From Caldicellulosiruptor changbaiensis (lineage in GTDB: Bacteria > Bacillota > Thermoanaerobacteria > Caldicellulosiruptorales > Caldicellulosiruptoraceae), in NCBI RefSeq assembly GCF_003999255.1, contig NZ_CP034791.1:307501-371500 (forward strand): a stretch of DNA of 64,000 nt, written 5' to 3'. The notes under the pieces are model-generated. The model was not told where the DNA came from. It saw nothing but the letters and a program-made list of their open reading frames with translations, and did not search any database. Made by a program: the position numbers and the translations under genes. Shown one piece after another: positions 1-11,998 of the stretch (its first letter is position 1; every line of letters starts with the position of its first letter).

Positions 1-1662
<1,662 letters not shown>

Positions 1663-1725
1663 AAAAAAACCAGTCTTACCCTATTCACTTGCGAGGCTGC
1701 TGAAAAAATGAATAGAGTAAACAAA

Positions 1726-1842
<117 letters not shown>

Positions 1843-2278
1843 TTTTTGTTTTTTAATTATAATTGTTAATAATTTAACAGTTCGCTTAAATGTCAAAAAG
1901 CAAATGCTCAATTTCTAAACCTTAGTGTCCTTTTTCAACTCCTTTTAGATCTGCTTTGTCTTTTGTTAGGCAACTTTTATCAAAAACGTTTTTTTATCCT
2001 TTCTCAGTTAGTATAAATAATTACATAGCATTGCTATATCAAGAAAATATGCAAATCATTTACCTAATAAACGAGGTTTCATTTCTGTTCTATAATTAGC
2101 AATCCCCACGTTAGAATAAAAAAATTATTTAACATAATAATTACGAAATTGCCATTTCAGAATTTAAAGTAGTTCTTCTGTTTTTTTATTTTGCAGTTAA
2201 ATAGCCAAGAAAGATTACTGCCTGAGACAATATGAACTAAAATGTCTAATTATGTAGAAATGTGTCGAAACATTGTTG
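1843..2278. other. AT-rich intergenic region after the rRNA operon
   Basis: About 440 bases with a T-rich stretch directly after 5S. I see no convincing gene, RNA structure or repeat in it. The only signal I can support between here and the next gene is the promoter-like pair at 2279-2306. Confidence 0.6.
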
Positions 2279-2306
2279 TTGAAAAAAATGAATATGATTT
2301 TATAAA
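2279..2306 (+). promoter_or_regulatory. putative sigma-A promoter of the giant secreted-protein operon
   Basis: TTGAAA at 2279-2284 and TATAAA at 2301-2306 are separated by 16 bases, about 95 bases before the first ribosome binding site. The assignment rests on box match and position only. The region is very AT-rich, so a chance match is possible. Confidence 0.4.
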
Positions 2307-2400
2307 ATAGTAACATATTCTGAAGAAGACAATAACATAATTGAATTCAATTTACATTTTAGAAAAAACAAATTATATTTAGAAAGGAGCTATGATAGGA

Positions 2401-5400
2401 ATGAGCTTGAGAAACATATATGCAAATCGAATTTTATCAATATTACTGTTTTTATCATTTTTCTTTTTACTGCTGTCAAATCCATTGTTACCTTTGGCAG
2501 CAGAATCAACACAGGTTGACATGAACGAAAGCATAAACAAAGCAGTTCGATGGTTAGCACAAGGCATGAACTGGGGAGATGATTATATTCAGCAGATAAT
2601 AACAGCTTCAAACATTGTGAAAACTCTAAAAAAATACAAGGGAACTGAGGAAATTATAGCTAAAGCATCAGAATGGTTAAATTTACAAGAGACAGATAAT
2701 GTAGACTTAATAGCAAGGGTGTTACCTTGCATATCAGAAGAAAAAAGAAAACAATTAATTTCAAAAATAGTGGAACTCCAAAATTCTGATGGTGGCTGGG
2801 GAATAACCAATGAATACGAAAGTGACATTTTAGATACATGCTTAGTGCTTGACAGTTTAATTGAAATTGAAGGACACGACCACGAAATTCAACGTGGAGT
2901 CAGTTATTTGATTTCAGCGCAGAATGCAGATGGAAGCTGGGGGTTTATAGAAAATACAGAAGGTCGTATTTATGCAACAGCATTAGCAAGGATGGTATTA
3001 GTGAAGTACAAAGAAATATATCATGTTGATATTGCTGACGTATTGGATAAATCTGCTCAATGGTTGTTAACTCAAAAGAACGAAAACGGCTTGTGGGGTG
3101 ATCCAGATACTACAGTATATCTATCTACTTTTGTATACAAAGCATTATATAAGGATAGATGGGAAGAAGTTAAGAACATTCCTGAAAAGATAGCTTTGCT
3201 TCAACAGCCCAATGGAAGTTGGGAGAATGATGCGTATATAACAACAATTGCGTTAGATGTTTTGCAAAGTTATATTGACGAACAAAAAGTAGAATTAAGA
3301 GATGTAAAAATTCTAGTTAATGGGAGAGAAACTAAACAAGTAAAAGCAAAAGAGTTTGTAGAAGTGCTTCCGATTTACCAGGGGAAGGATATTGAAGTTG
3401 AGGTGGCAATAATTAATCCGGAACATGAGAAGATATTTATTCCAAAAGATAGCTTGGGAAGGTATTTTTGGTTTTCAGATGTAAATGAAGAAGGTATCTA
3501 TAGTGCAGAAGTTGTGTTAAAAAATAAAAATGGTGAAGTTATTGCATCATTAGTGAAAAATTTCAATGTTGAGCCTTTTATAAAAATTAAAAGCGCATTT
3601 ATAGAAGTAATACCTGGAGTTGCAAGGTTGTATAGCAGAATAACACCAAAATTGCGTATCAATTTAGATGCAGATGTTAACATAAAAGATGAAATTACAG
3701 TTAGAGCAAATGTTTACGACTATAACCATAACATTATTTTTAATAAAGAGATGATGTCGAGATTACAAAATGGTTTAAATCAAATTGAAATAGGTGCTTT
3801 TGAACCAAATACAAAGAATGAAGGAGAATATAACATTACAGTCACTCTGTATTACAAAGAAAAAGAAATTATAAAGAGATATTACAAATTTAAAGTATTA
3901 AAGCAGCTTAGTTCCGTTTTCACATCAGATGAGGATTTTGATAGAGGTATTATGAGAGGAGTCAATCATGAAGAAGTTCATGATCAGCTCCAGCTTAATA
4001 AATCTGCTGAAGTATTTCCATATATTTGGATTGCTAATGCGGGTGAGGGAACTTTATCCAAAATTGATACAAGGACAGGGCAAGAAATAGCAAGATATAG
4101 AACAGGTCCAGATAGTTCTACAAGTCCATCAAGAACAGCAATTGATAAAGAAGGAAACTGTTGGGTAGCAAACAGAGGTAATGGAACGGTTGTAAAGATA
4201 GCTTTATCGGGTGGAATTGATAAAAATAAAAATGGAAAAATAGATACGTCATATGATGTAAACAATAATGGTAGGATTGACTCAAATGAAATTTTGCCAT
4301 GGGGAGAAGATGAAGCGGTTTTGGCAGTTGTTCAAGTTGGTAGTTCAAATAGTATACCAAGAGCTGTTGCAATAGACAAAGAAGACAGAGTGTGGGTTGG
4401 ATTATATAATGAGCGGAAATTTGTTGTGTTAAATTCGGACGGAACAAAAACAGGAATTGAAATAAATGTTCCATATGGACCTTATGGTGCGACAATCGAT
4501 TCTAATGGTATTTTATGGGCAGCTACACTAGGTTCTGCAATTATGAAAATTGATACTAATAACAATACCTATGTGAAGAGTTATTCTGTTGGTGGAACAA
4601 CTTACGGAATTGTAGTAGATAAGAAAGGGATTGTATGGTCACCTTCATTTACTTCTTCAGGGGGAATTATAAGATTTGATCCAGTTACCGAGCAGTATTC
4701 GATCCATTATGGAGATGGTTCATATGGAAGAGGAGTGGCAGTTGATAATGAGGGTAATATTTGGGCAGCATATTCTGGTAATCATGTATTAAACAAATTT
4801 TCACCGGATGGGAAATTCTTGATGTCTGTAAAACTTTACCCCAACGGACAAGGCCCTATTGGTGTTGGAGTAGACGGAGAGGGATATGTATGGGCAGTTA
4901 ATTATTCGACAAGTAACGCAGCAAAGATTAAAACCGATGGAACAATCGTTGGTTTTTACCCTGTTGGTGCTAGTCCATATACGTATAGTGATATGACAGG
5001 CTTTCATCTTAAAAATATTACTGCACATGAGGGGACATGGACAGTGATTCATGATGAAGGAGAGGAAAATTGTAGATGGAAGAGTATCAGTTGGCATGAG
5101 AAAAAGCCTGCAGGAACAGATATTACTGTAAGTGCGAAAGCTGCTAATACTTTAGAAGAGTTAGAATCCAAACCTTACATCCAGGTTCAAAATAATGTCG
5201 AAATTAAAGACTTAATTGGCAGGTTTGTTCAAGTAGAAGTAAAATTAAAAACTTCTAATTTAGAAACACCGATATTAGAAGATATATCAATTAACAGTTA
5301 TAATAGAGCACCAATAGCAGATGCAGGTGATGATATAACAGTTCAAGCAGGGCCAGATGGAAAAGCCAAAGTGCTGTTAGATGGGACAGGTTCATACGAT

Positions 5401-7227
5401 CCAGATGGCGACAATTTAACATACAAATGGATATGGGACGGAGGCCAGGCAGAGGGGAACCAGCCAGAGATTATTCTACCTGAGGGAACTACTAAAATAA
5501 TGCTTGTAGTAAATGATGGGAAAGTTGAATCAGAACCGGATTTTGTTAATGTAACTGTTGTTGGTACAAACAGTTTGAAAACTGACCTATTTACTGACAA
5601 ATATGAATATGAAAGAGGAGAAACTGTAAATATAAGTATATATGGTGAAAATAGCAGCAATTTAAAGACACAGTGGAAATTGAGAGTAGATATTTTAGAT
5701 AGGAATAAAAATTTGGTTGCAAATGTTGTTAATGACATACCAGTTGAGCTGTATGAGGGTGAGAAGAAAAACATATTATGCAAATGGGAAACAGGAACAA
5801 CATTAGCTGGTTATTATATTGTAAGAGCTACTTGGAAAAAAGAAAATGTTATAGCTGCTGTCAATGAATGCAATTTTGTTATCAAACCTGATGGGGAAAT
5901 TTATAACAGAGTGGTTACTGATAAAGTGGAATATTGTGCTGATGAAGATGTGAACATAACTGAAACAATCAAAAATGGCAGTACAAACAGTATTGAAAAG
6001 GGGCTTACTGTAAAGACAAAAATTATTAATTTAAATGGTGAAGAAGTATGGAGTAAAGTTACTAATATTGAGGAAATACTTCAGGGTGAGACAAAAACTA
6101 TAAAAAGTTCGTGGAATACTTCAAAGAGTAGTTTAGGAGATTACACGGTTGTTTCAGAGGTATACAAAGGCAATGAAGTAATCGCAAAAACTACCACAAT
6201 GTTCAGAATTATCGGAAGTACTTATAAAGGGCTAAGAGGAGAGCTTGAAGTCAAACCAAGAGTTATACGCTCAACAGATGATGTTATATTCGACTATGTT
6301 CTTACAAATACAGGGAATACAGAAATTGGTGCTATTACTTCGCAAGTAAAAATTATTAATCCTGTAAGTATGGAGATGGTTGATACATTAACAGAAAACA
6401 ATATAAATATAGGAGTTGGTCAAAGTGTATATATTAGTAATACATGGAAACATGCTCCATTAAAAAGAGGAACATATTTAGTAATTCTTGATGTTGTTTA
6501 TGATACAGAAAAAGTAACATTAGACAGTGATTATATACTTGTAAAAGGTTCAGAGAAATTATCAAGTCCAGCATTTGGTTATACCTTATTTTCGTCGAGC
6601 AGTGTAAATCCATTGGAGATTTATGTTTATGAAGGCTGTGTAAATGGAGATGTTCATAGCAATAGCAATATTCAATCTGCTGGGACAACGTTGAATATAA
6701 ACGGCACCTGTTCAAGTGTTGGTGTAATAAACACATGGTTCCAGACAACAAACATATGTAATGTGCTAAGTAATGCTCCTGATGTAGATATACCTAACGT
6801 AGTAGAAGAAATTAGAAGTAAAGCTCAACAAAGTGCAACCACCGTAAATGAGATGAGGATTATTGATTATGGAAATGGAATCAATATACCAGGAAACGTC
6901 ATAAGTGAAAGTTGTATTGAAGTGAATGGGAATGATCTTACAATTGGCGGTTATTTGATATCTAAGAACAATATTTCATTTAATTTAAGAAGTGTAAAAA
7001 GCAGCTGTGAGAATGGAATTGTTATTTGTTCAGAAAATGGGGATATAAACATACATGCTTCAGAAGTAGAATTAAAAGGAATTATATATGCTCCTAATGG
7101 GACGGTATATATAAATGTGAATAAATTCAAATTAACAGGAAGAATTTATGCCAAGAGTATTAAAATAACATGCTCGCATTTTGAAGCAACACCAACAGCA
7201 CGTGATATTGAGATGCTAGAACCTTGA
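2401..7227 (+). CDS. giant secreted multidomain protein: alpha/alpha-toroid, propeller, PKD and CARDB-like domains
   Basis: About 1608 residues, beginning with an export signal (hydrophobic stretch ILSILLFLSFFFLLLSN). Residues about 40-310 contain at least four QxxDGSWG-type repeats (for example LQNSDGGWG, ISAQNADGSWG), typical of the prenyltransferase/terpene-cyclase toroid also used by secreted proteins. After a linker of beta-rich repeats comes a streptogramin-lyase-like propeller (about 540-870, repeated IDxxGxxWVA units). Two EF-hand-like calcium loops are embedded near residues 607-630. A PKD domain lies at about 968-1060 (motif YDPDGDNLTYKW). Three CARDB-like beta sandwiches follow, then a C-terminal beta-repeat region (about 1400-1608). 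The ATG at 2392 is only 2 bases after GGAG, so the ATG at 2401 (11 bases) is preferred. Probably cotranscribed with the next gene, 78 bases on. A surface role is inferred; its ligand is unknown. Confidence 0.85.
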   Translation: MSLRNIYANRILSILLFLSFFFLLLSNPLLPLAAESTQVDMNESINKAVRWLAQGMNWGDDYIQQIITASNIVKTLKKYKGTEEIIAKASEWLNLQETDNVDLIARVLPCISEEKRKQLISKIVELQNSDGGWGITNEYESDILDTCLVLDSLIEIEGHDHEIQRGVSYLISAQNADGSWGFIENTEGRIYATALARMVLVKYKEIYHVDIADVLDKSAQWLLTQKNENGLWGDPDTTVYLSTFVYKALYKDRWEEVKNIPEKIALLQQPNGSWENDAYITTIALDVLQSYIDEQKVELRDVKILVNGRETKQVKAKEFVEVLPIYQGKDIEVEVAIINPEHEKIFIPKDSLGRYFWFSDVNEEGIYSAEVVLKNKNGEVIASLVKNFNVEPFIKIKSAFIEVIPGVARLYSRITPKLRINLDADVNIKDEITVRANVYDYNHNIIFNKEMMSRLQNGLNQIEIGAFEPNTKNEGEYNITVTLYYKEKEIIKRYYKFKVLKQLSSVFTSDEDFDRGIMRGVNHEEVHDQLQLNKSAEVFPYIWIANAGEGTLSKIDTRTGQEIARYRTGPDSSTSPSRTAIDKEGNCWVANRGNGTVVKIALSGGIDKNKNGKIDTSYDVNNNGRIDSNEILPWGEDEAVLAVVQVGSSNSIPRAVAIDKEDRVWVGLYNERKFVVLNSDGTKTGIEINVPYGPYGATIDSNGILWAATLGSAIMKIDTNNNTYVKSYSVGGTTYGIVVDKKGIVWSPSFTSSGGIIRFDPVTEQYSIHYGDGSYGRGVAVDNEGNIWAAYSGNHVLNKFSPDGKFLMSVKLYPNGQGPIGVGVDGEGYVWAVNYSTSNAAKIKTDGTIVGFYPVGASPYTYSDMTGFHLKNITAHEGTWTVIHDEGEENCRWKSISWHEKKPAGTDITVSAKAANTLEELESKPYIQVQNNVEIKDLIGRFVQVEVKLKTSNLETPILEDISINSYNRAPIADAGDDITVQAGPDGKAKVLLDGTGSYDPDGDNLTYKWIWDGGQAEGNQPEIILPEGTTKIMLVVNDGKVESEPDFVNVTVVGTNSLKTDLFTDKYEYERGETVNISIYGENSSNLKTQWKLRVDILDRNKNLVANVVNDIPVELYEGEKKNILCKWETGTTLAGYYIVRATWKKENVIAAVNECNFVIKPDGEIYNRVVTDKVEYCADEDVNITETIKNGSTNSIEKGLTVKTKIINLNGEEVWSKVTNIEEILQGETKTIKSSWNTSKSSLGDYTVVSEVYKGNEVIAKTTTMFRIIGSTYKGLRGELEVKPRVIRSTDDVIFDYVLTNTGNTEIGAITSQVKIINPVSMEMVDTLTENNINIGVGQSVYISNTWKHAPLKRGTYLVILDVVYDTEKVTLDSDYILVKGSEKLSSPAFGYTLFSSSSVNPLEIYVYEGCVNGDVHSNSNIQSAGTTLNINGTCSSVGVINTWFQTTNICNVLSNAPDVDIPNVVEEIRSKAQQSATTVNEMRIIDYGNGINIPGNVISESCIEVNGNDLTIGGYLISKNNISFNLRSVKSSCENGIVICSENGDINIHASEVELKGIIYAPNGTVYINVNKFKLTGRIYAKSIKITCSHFEATPTARDIEMLEP

Positions 7228-7305
7228 GTGAGGTCTGGGATATATCTGCTTTTAGCGAACTAAAATCAAAGAAAAATAAAGATGTGTAGGGAGGATGGTT
7301 TTGGA

Positions 7306-10300
7306 ATGGTGCGCAGTAAATTATCAAGACTGATTGCTATTGTATTATTAGTTGCATTTATATTTAACTTTATACTTCCAACTCAACAGTTTGCTTTAGC
7401 AAAACAGGCAAAACAAGTTGAGAGTACTTTTAAAACAACGACGTTTGAGAGAAAATATGAAATTCCAAAAACCAGAACAAAACTTGGCTGTTTCACAGAT
7501 GAAATATATAAACTGTATGAGAAGCTCAAAGCAGACATTGAAGCCAATGACATAGATAAAGTGAAATCTGATATAAAAAACATAAAAAAGGTTTTAAAAG
7601 AGATTAGAAAATCTATTGTTACAGAACTTGACAAAAACGGTAAAATACTTGACAAGTTAAATGCAACTAAAGCCAAGCAAAGACATAATCGGTTTAAATC
7701 TGAATTGGAAAAGAAATTGAACAATTTTGAAGTCTTATTTGATAAGCTTGATGAACTTTTGAACCGCGTAAAAGAATACAAAGGTAAGGACATGGAACTT
7801 CTAAGGAACAAACTTCAGGAGATAGAGAATATATTAAATCCTGAACAGCCCCAGCAACCATTGGGTACACTTCCTCATAACAATGCTAGCTTAACTCCAC
7901 CTAAACCAGCAATTGGTAATGAAGCCGCAGCATCTGGGTATAGTGTTGCACAACAGGAGTCTTTGGCAAATGTGTTGCCAAAGACTCCTGTTGATGCGGA
8001 TTTGGCTGAGACTGCTGAGACAAAATTTACACAGGAAATCAAAAATTTAGCTGATTCACTCAAAACACCAGTGAGAATGTATGAATTTGTAAAAAACAAC
8101 ATAGATTTTGAGCCTTACTATGGTTCGAGAAAAGGTGCAACTGGCACGTTAAACCAGTTAGCCGGCAATGACTATGACCAAGCGTCGCTCTTAATAGCAA
8201 TGTTAAGATACAAGGGCATTCCTTCACGATATGTTAAAGGTATTGTTGAAGTGCCTGTGGAGAAGGTAAAAAATTGGACAGGTGCTCAAACTGCCGAAGC
8301 AGCTGTAAAAGTGCTTGGCTCTCTTGGTATACCTACCGAATCTGTTGTGTCTGGTGGTGCAATTGTTGCTGTTCGATTTGAGCATGTTTGGGTAGAAGCA
8401 TATGTACCCTATGATTACTATCGCGGCGCAGGGGCTATGAAAGGTCAAAAAGTGTGGGTTCCTCTAGATCCAAGTTTCAAACAATATAGTGTAGAATCGG
8501 GTTTGGATATTAAAGCAGTCACCAAAGTCACAGATGAGCAAATTATGGATGCATTTAAAGTTAGTGGTGAAAGAGATGGCGAGACCATCACGAAAATAGA
8601 TATCGAAAAGATGAGCAGCTTCATGGATGAGATTAAAGGGAAGCTGCAAGCCTACATTGAGGGGAATAATCTTAGTAATGTTGATACTAACAAATTGATA
8701 GGTGGCAAGAAAATAAAGCCTGAAAAGCTGGGGATGCTTCCTATTACATTGCCATTCAAGATAGTTACAGTACTTGCAAAAACAAATACGATACCTGATG
8801 CAAGTAGTGAGAAAATAGGATTTTCAATCAGGGGAAATGAACCGTTCAACTTGAATTTTTCAGGAACGTATGATTTTAGTATTCAGTTCAAGGCAGTTGA
8901 ACTATATGGTAAAAAGATAACTCTTTCATGGATTCCAGCCACACATGAGGACGAAGAAATTATCAATCATTACGGCGGGTTATTTAAAACACCTGCTTAT
9001 ATGGTTCAGTTGAAACCGCAGCTGAAAATAGATGGCCGGGTTGTTGCAGAAGGTAAGGCAGCAGGATTTGGAAATAGGCAGGAATTTACAATTGAGATAG
9101 GACATGTAGGAAGAACTGTTGAGAAGATAACCAACACTGTCACTGTTGGAGGATTTTATAGCATATGTTTTGATTTTGGCAAGATTGATGTTAAAGAACT
9201 TGATGCTATCAAAGAGAGAGTGTCAGTCATAAAAGATACAGTAAATGAGGAAAGCATTTATACAGATCAGGTAATGGGAGAGATTTTAAATAGTGCAGGT
9301 AAGACATACTTTGCTCAGCTTGATGCATTTAATTCAATTATGGCAAGAGCAATGAAGGTAAGTTCTGTTCGCCAAGTTAGTGAAGCAATGACTGGCTACA
9401 GCCCAACTGTAAAGTATATATTCAATACTCCTGTTGAGGTAACAGGCGGTTCGTTTTATATTGATGTAGACCATGATGTAATGGGTGTTGTTAGTCTTGA
9501 GGGTAAAAAGCAGAGCGAACGAGGATATATGATAACATCAGGAGTAATAGCTTCTGCGCTAGAGCATGGGATACACGAACAAATATTTAAATTACCTTCA
9601 GTTTCAGCAGTAAAGATACTTACAGAAGCAAGCAATAGATGGATACCTATATATACTATAGGCAAGGATAACATTGACAGAATAAATGAACTGGATGTTT
9701 CCGAGCATGTTAAAACAGATATCACCAATGCTGTTAACAGCGGGAAGATAGTAATAATACCGCAAAAAGAGATAAGGTACTACAACTGGCAGGGAGCAGG
9801 TTATATAGTTTTAGATTCGGAAACTGGCGCAGCAGGATACATGATAAGCGGAGGGCTTGCAGGTGGTTCTGCAGCTGTTGATGTTATGGTTGCGCTGGTT
9901 AGTTTAACTACACTTGCTTGGGCTATATTTGATGTACTGCAAATATCTTGTGCTTTAATTGCTGCAACCAATCCGCTTTTAGCAATTATATTCTATTCAT
10001 TGTTTGTAATCAGCACAATCAATCTCATTATGACGTTAGAAACAATAATTTTGTACTGGGAGACAAGAGATTATGAATATGCAAGCCAACTGTTTGGCGA
10101 GTTGATACTAAATATTGCTACATTTGGAGTATTTAAGGTAATTGAATATTTAGTACCGGGTATTATGACGTTATTCAAGACGGTAAAAAATCAACTGGAT
10201 GAGATAGCCCAGATAGCTGAACAATTTGGAGATGAAGTTGCTGAAGTTGCAGCAAGATACGGTCCTGATGCGATTGAGGCTATAAAGAGGTATGGTCCAG

Positions 10301-11985
10301 ATGCTGCGAGAGTGATCAACAATTATGGTGATAGTGCAGTAAAAGCTATGGCAAGAGGTATTGACCCTGCGCTTATTGAAAAAATGGACAGTTTAGCTGT
10401 TAAGGTAAATAAGCTTGAAAAATTCAAGATACTATCTCGTGAAGCAGCTCTCAAAGTTGTTGAGGCAGTGGAAACAATAAAGGACTACTTGAAAACATCT
10501 GTGGGAAGAGTTTTTGAAAAGATTAGGTCTGTGTACAGGATTGAAGATGAGTTAGATTTAACAACAGTGGATGGATGTGAATTTGGCTTATCAAGGGCAA
10601 AACTGAAGAAGAAATTAATAGAAGAGGGAATGAGTGAGGATTCGGCTGAAGAATCACTAAAATTTTTAGAAGAAGGTTGCTTTACCGGGGACACAATTGT
10701 TATTACAAAAGAGGGTAAAAAGAGGATAGATGAGATAAAGATAGGTGATTTTGTTTTTGCGAAGGATGTCAATACAGGTAAGACAGCTTATAAGAAAGTT
10801 AAACAGATTTATGTCAAGAGTGCGGAAGAAATTGTTCATATCAAAGTTGGAGATGATGAAGTAAAAACTACGAAATCGCACTTATTCTTTACAGATTCGG
10901 GCTGGTGGGAAGCAGCTGAGGATATAAAAAGTGGTGACAAAATAGTAACACAAGATGGTATAATGAAAGTAGTATATGAAGTAGAAGTTGAGAAGTTAAG
11001 CGCACCTGTAAAAATTTATAATCTCAACATAGAAGATTATCATACTTACTTTGTTGGAAGCTCTGGATTGCTTGTGCATAATGACTGCACACCTGAGGAG
11101 ACTAAACTTTGGGGAAAATGGCCAGATGTAGCCGAAAAATTTAAGATAATTGAAAAAGAAGGTTTTGGTAAACTTGACGAAGGCAGAAAATCTTTTACCC
11201 AGGAATTAGATAATGTTCTTATAGGAAATTCACTTTCGAAAGAAGAGTTTTTAGAGTACATTAAGAGATTTGTTCATGACGAAAAAGAACAAAAACTTCC
11301 ATCTGAAGTAAGGAAAATATTGCTTAAAATTAGAAGCTCAATACCAAAACCAGATGAGGATACAGTATTAATAAGAGTTCTAAGCCCTGATGAGGAGATG
11401 TTAAATAAATATTATATAAATGCGGAAAATCCATCTGTAAGTGGATTTATAGCGTGTGCAGCTGACCTTGAAGACACTAAGACTTGTGAGGAACTTGTAG
11501 CACGACTAAGGTTAGATTACAAAGGTTCACCATTTCCGGATCATAATAAGCTATCTGATATTAAATATAATGAAATATCATGCTATATTGTGGTATTTAA
11601 AACGAAGGACGTAGACAAGATAAAAATTCCAGTTAGCAAAAATATGTTTGAAGACATTTCGGATGAAGAGCTTGCTAATTTGGGTATTCGTAAAGAACAT
11701 TTTATTTTATTTGAGGAGGATGAAGAGTTAGCGGAAAGGTATCTTTCCAAACCATTCACAGGGACTGGATTTACAGCAACAGGTGCTGGATACAGTGAGC
11801 ATATAAGCAATGATGTAATGAATCAAATGAAAGACAAGGCAATACCGGAGTATTTTGTTCACTTTGAAAATCCCCTAAGTTTAAAAGATGGTGCATTTTT
11901 GATAGAAATGAGAGGAAATAAGAATATGAAAGTGATAGCAAGATATTCTGAAGTAGAAAAAAGATTTATACGTTTTGAGGAGTAA
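7306..11985 (+). CDS. secreted polymorphic toxin with transglutaminase-like and Hint domains
   Basis: About 1559 residues. The start at 7306 follows GGGAGG (7289-7294) by 11 bases; an upstream in-frame ATG at 7282 has no binding site. Order of parts: signal peptide (hydrophobic IAIVLLVAFIFNFI); a charged coiled-coil region (about 30-165); a transglutaminase-like domain (about 240-395) with the histidine in FEHVWVEAY and the aspartate in WVPLDPSF, but no cysteine at the usual nucleophile position (GNDYDQASLL); a beta-rich middle; a strongly hydrophobic segment (about 850-940); a helical YGPDA repeat; a Hint domain from Cys1125 (CFTGDTIV) to LLVHN (1259); and a C-terminal domain of about 300 residues that I cannot assign. 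This layout matches secreted polymorphic toxins in which Hint self-cleavage releases the C-terminal toxin. The last 2363 bases are duplicated downstream. Confidence 0.85.
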   Translation: MVRSKLSRLIAIVLLVAFIFNFILPTQQFALAKQAKQVESTFKTTTFERKYEIPKTRTKLGCFTDEIYKLYEKLKADIEANDIDKVKSDIKNIKKVLKEIRKSIVTELDKNGKILDKLNATKAKQRHNRFKSELEKKLNNFEVLFDKLDELLNRVKEYKGKDMELLRNKLQEIENILNPEQPQQPLGTLPHNNASLTPPKPAIGNEAAASGYSVAQQESLANVLPKTPVDADLAETAETKFTQEIKNLADSLKTPVRMYEFVKNNIDFEPYYGSRKGATGTLNQLAGNDYDQASLLIAMLRYKGIPSRYVKGIVEVPVEKVKNWTGAQTAEAAVKVLGSLGIPTESVVSGGAIVAVRFEHVWVEAYVPYDYYRGAGAMKGQKVWVPLDPSFKQYSVESGLDIKAVTKVTDEQIMDAFKVSGERDGETITKIDIEKMSSFMDEIKGKLQAYIEGNNLSNVDTNKLIGGKKIKPEKLGMLPITLPFKIVTVLAKTNTIPDASSEKIGFSIRGNEPFNLNFSGTYDFSIQFKAVELYGKKITLSWIPATHEDEEIINHYGGLFKTPAYMVQLKPQLKIDGRVVAEGKAAGFGNRQEFTIEIGHVGRTVEKITNTVTVGGFYSICFDFGKIDVKELDAIKERVSVIKDTVNEESIYTDQVMGEILNSAGKTYFAQLDAFNSIMARAMKVSSVRQVSEAMTGYSPTVKYIFNTPVEVTGGSFYIDVDHDVMGVVSLEGKKQSERGYMITSGVIASALEHGIHEQIFKLPSVSAVKILTEASNRWIPIYTIGKDNIDRINELDVSEHVKTDITNAVNSGKIVIIPQKEIRYYNWQGAGYIVLDSETGAAGYMISGGLAGGSAAVDVMVALVSLTTLAWAIFDVLQISCALIAATNPLLAIIFYSLFVISTINLIMTLETIILYWETRDYEYASQLFGELILNIATFGVFKVIEYLVPGIMTLFKTVKNQLDEIAQIAEQFGDEVAEVAARYGPDAIEAIKRYGPDAARVINNYGDSAVKAMARGIDPALIEKMDSLAVKVNKLEKFKILSREAALKVVEAVETIKDYLKTSVGRVFEKIRSVYRIEDELDLTTVDGCEFGLSRAKLKKKLIEEGMSEDSAEESLKFLEEGCFTGDTIVITKEGKKRIDEIKIGDFVFAKDVNTGKTAYKKVKQIYVKSAEEIVHIKVGDDEVKTTKSHLFFTDSGWWEAAEDIKSGDKIVTQDGIMKVVYEVEVEKLSAPVKIYNLNIEDYHTYFVGSSGLLVHNDCTPEETKLWGKWPDVAEKFKIIEKEGFGKLDEGRKSFTQELDNVLIGNSLSKEEFLEYIKRFVHDEKEQKLPSEVRKILLKIRSSIPKPDEDTVLIRVLSPDEEMLNKYYINAENPSVSGFIACAADLEDTKTCEELVARLRLDYKGSPFPDHNKLSDIKYNEISCYIVVFKTKDVDKIKIPVSKNMFEDISDEELANLGIRKEHFILFEEDEELAERYLSKPFTGTGFTATGAGYSEHISNDVMNQMKDKAIPEYFVHFENPLSLKDGAFLIEMRGNKNMKVIARYSEVEKRFIRFEE

Positions 11986-11998
11986 GGAGGCGATACTG

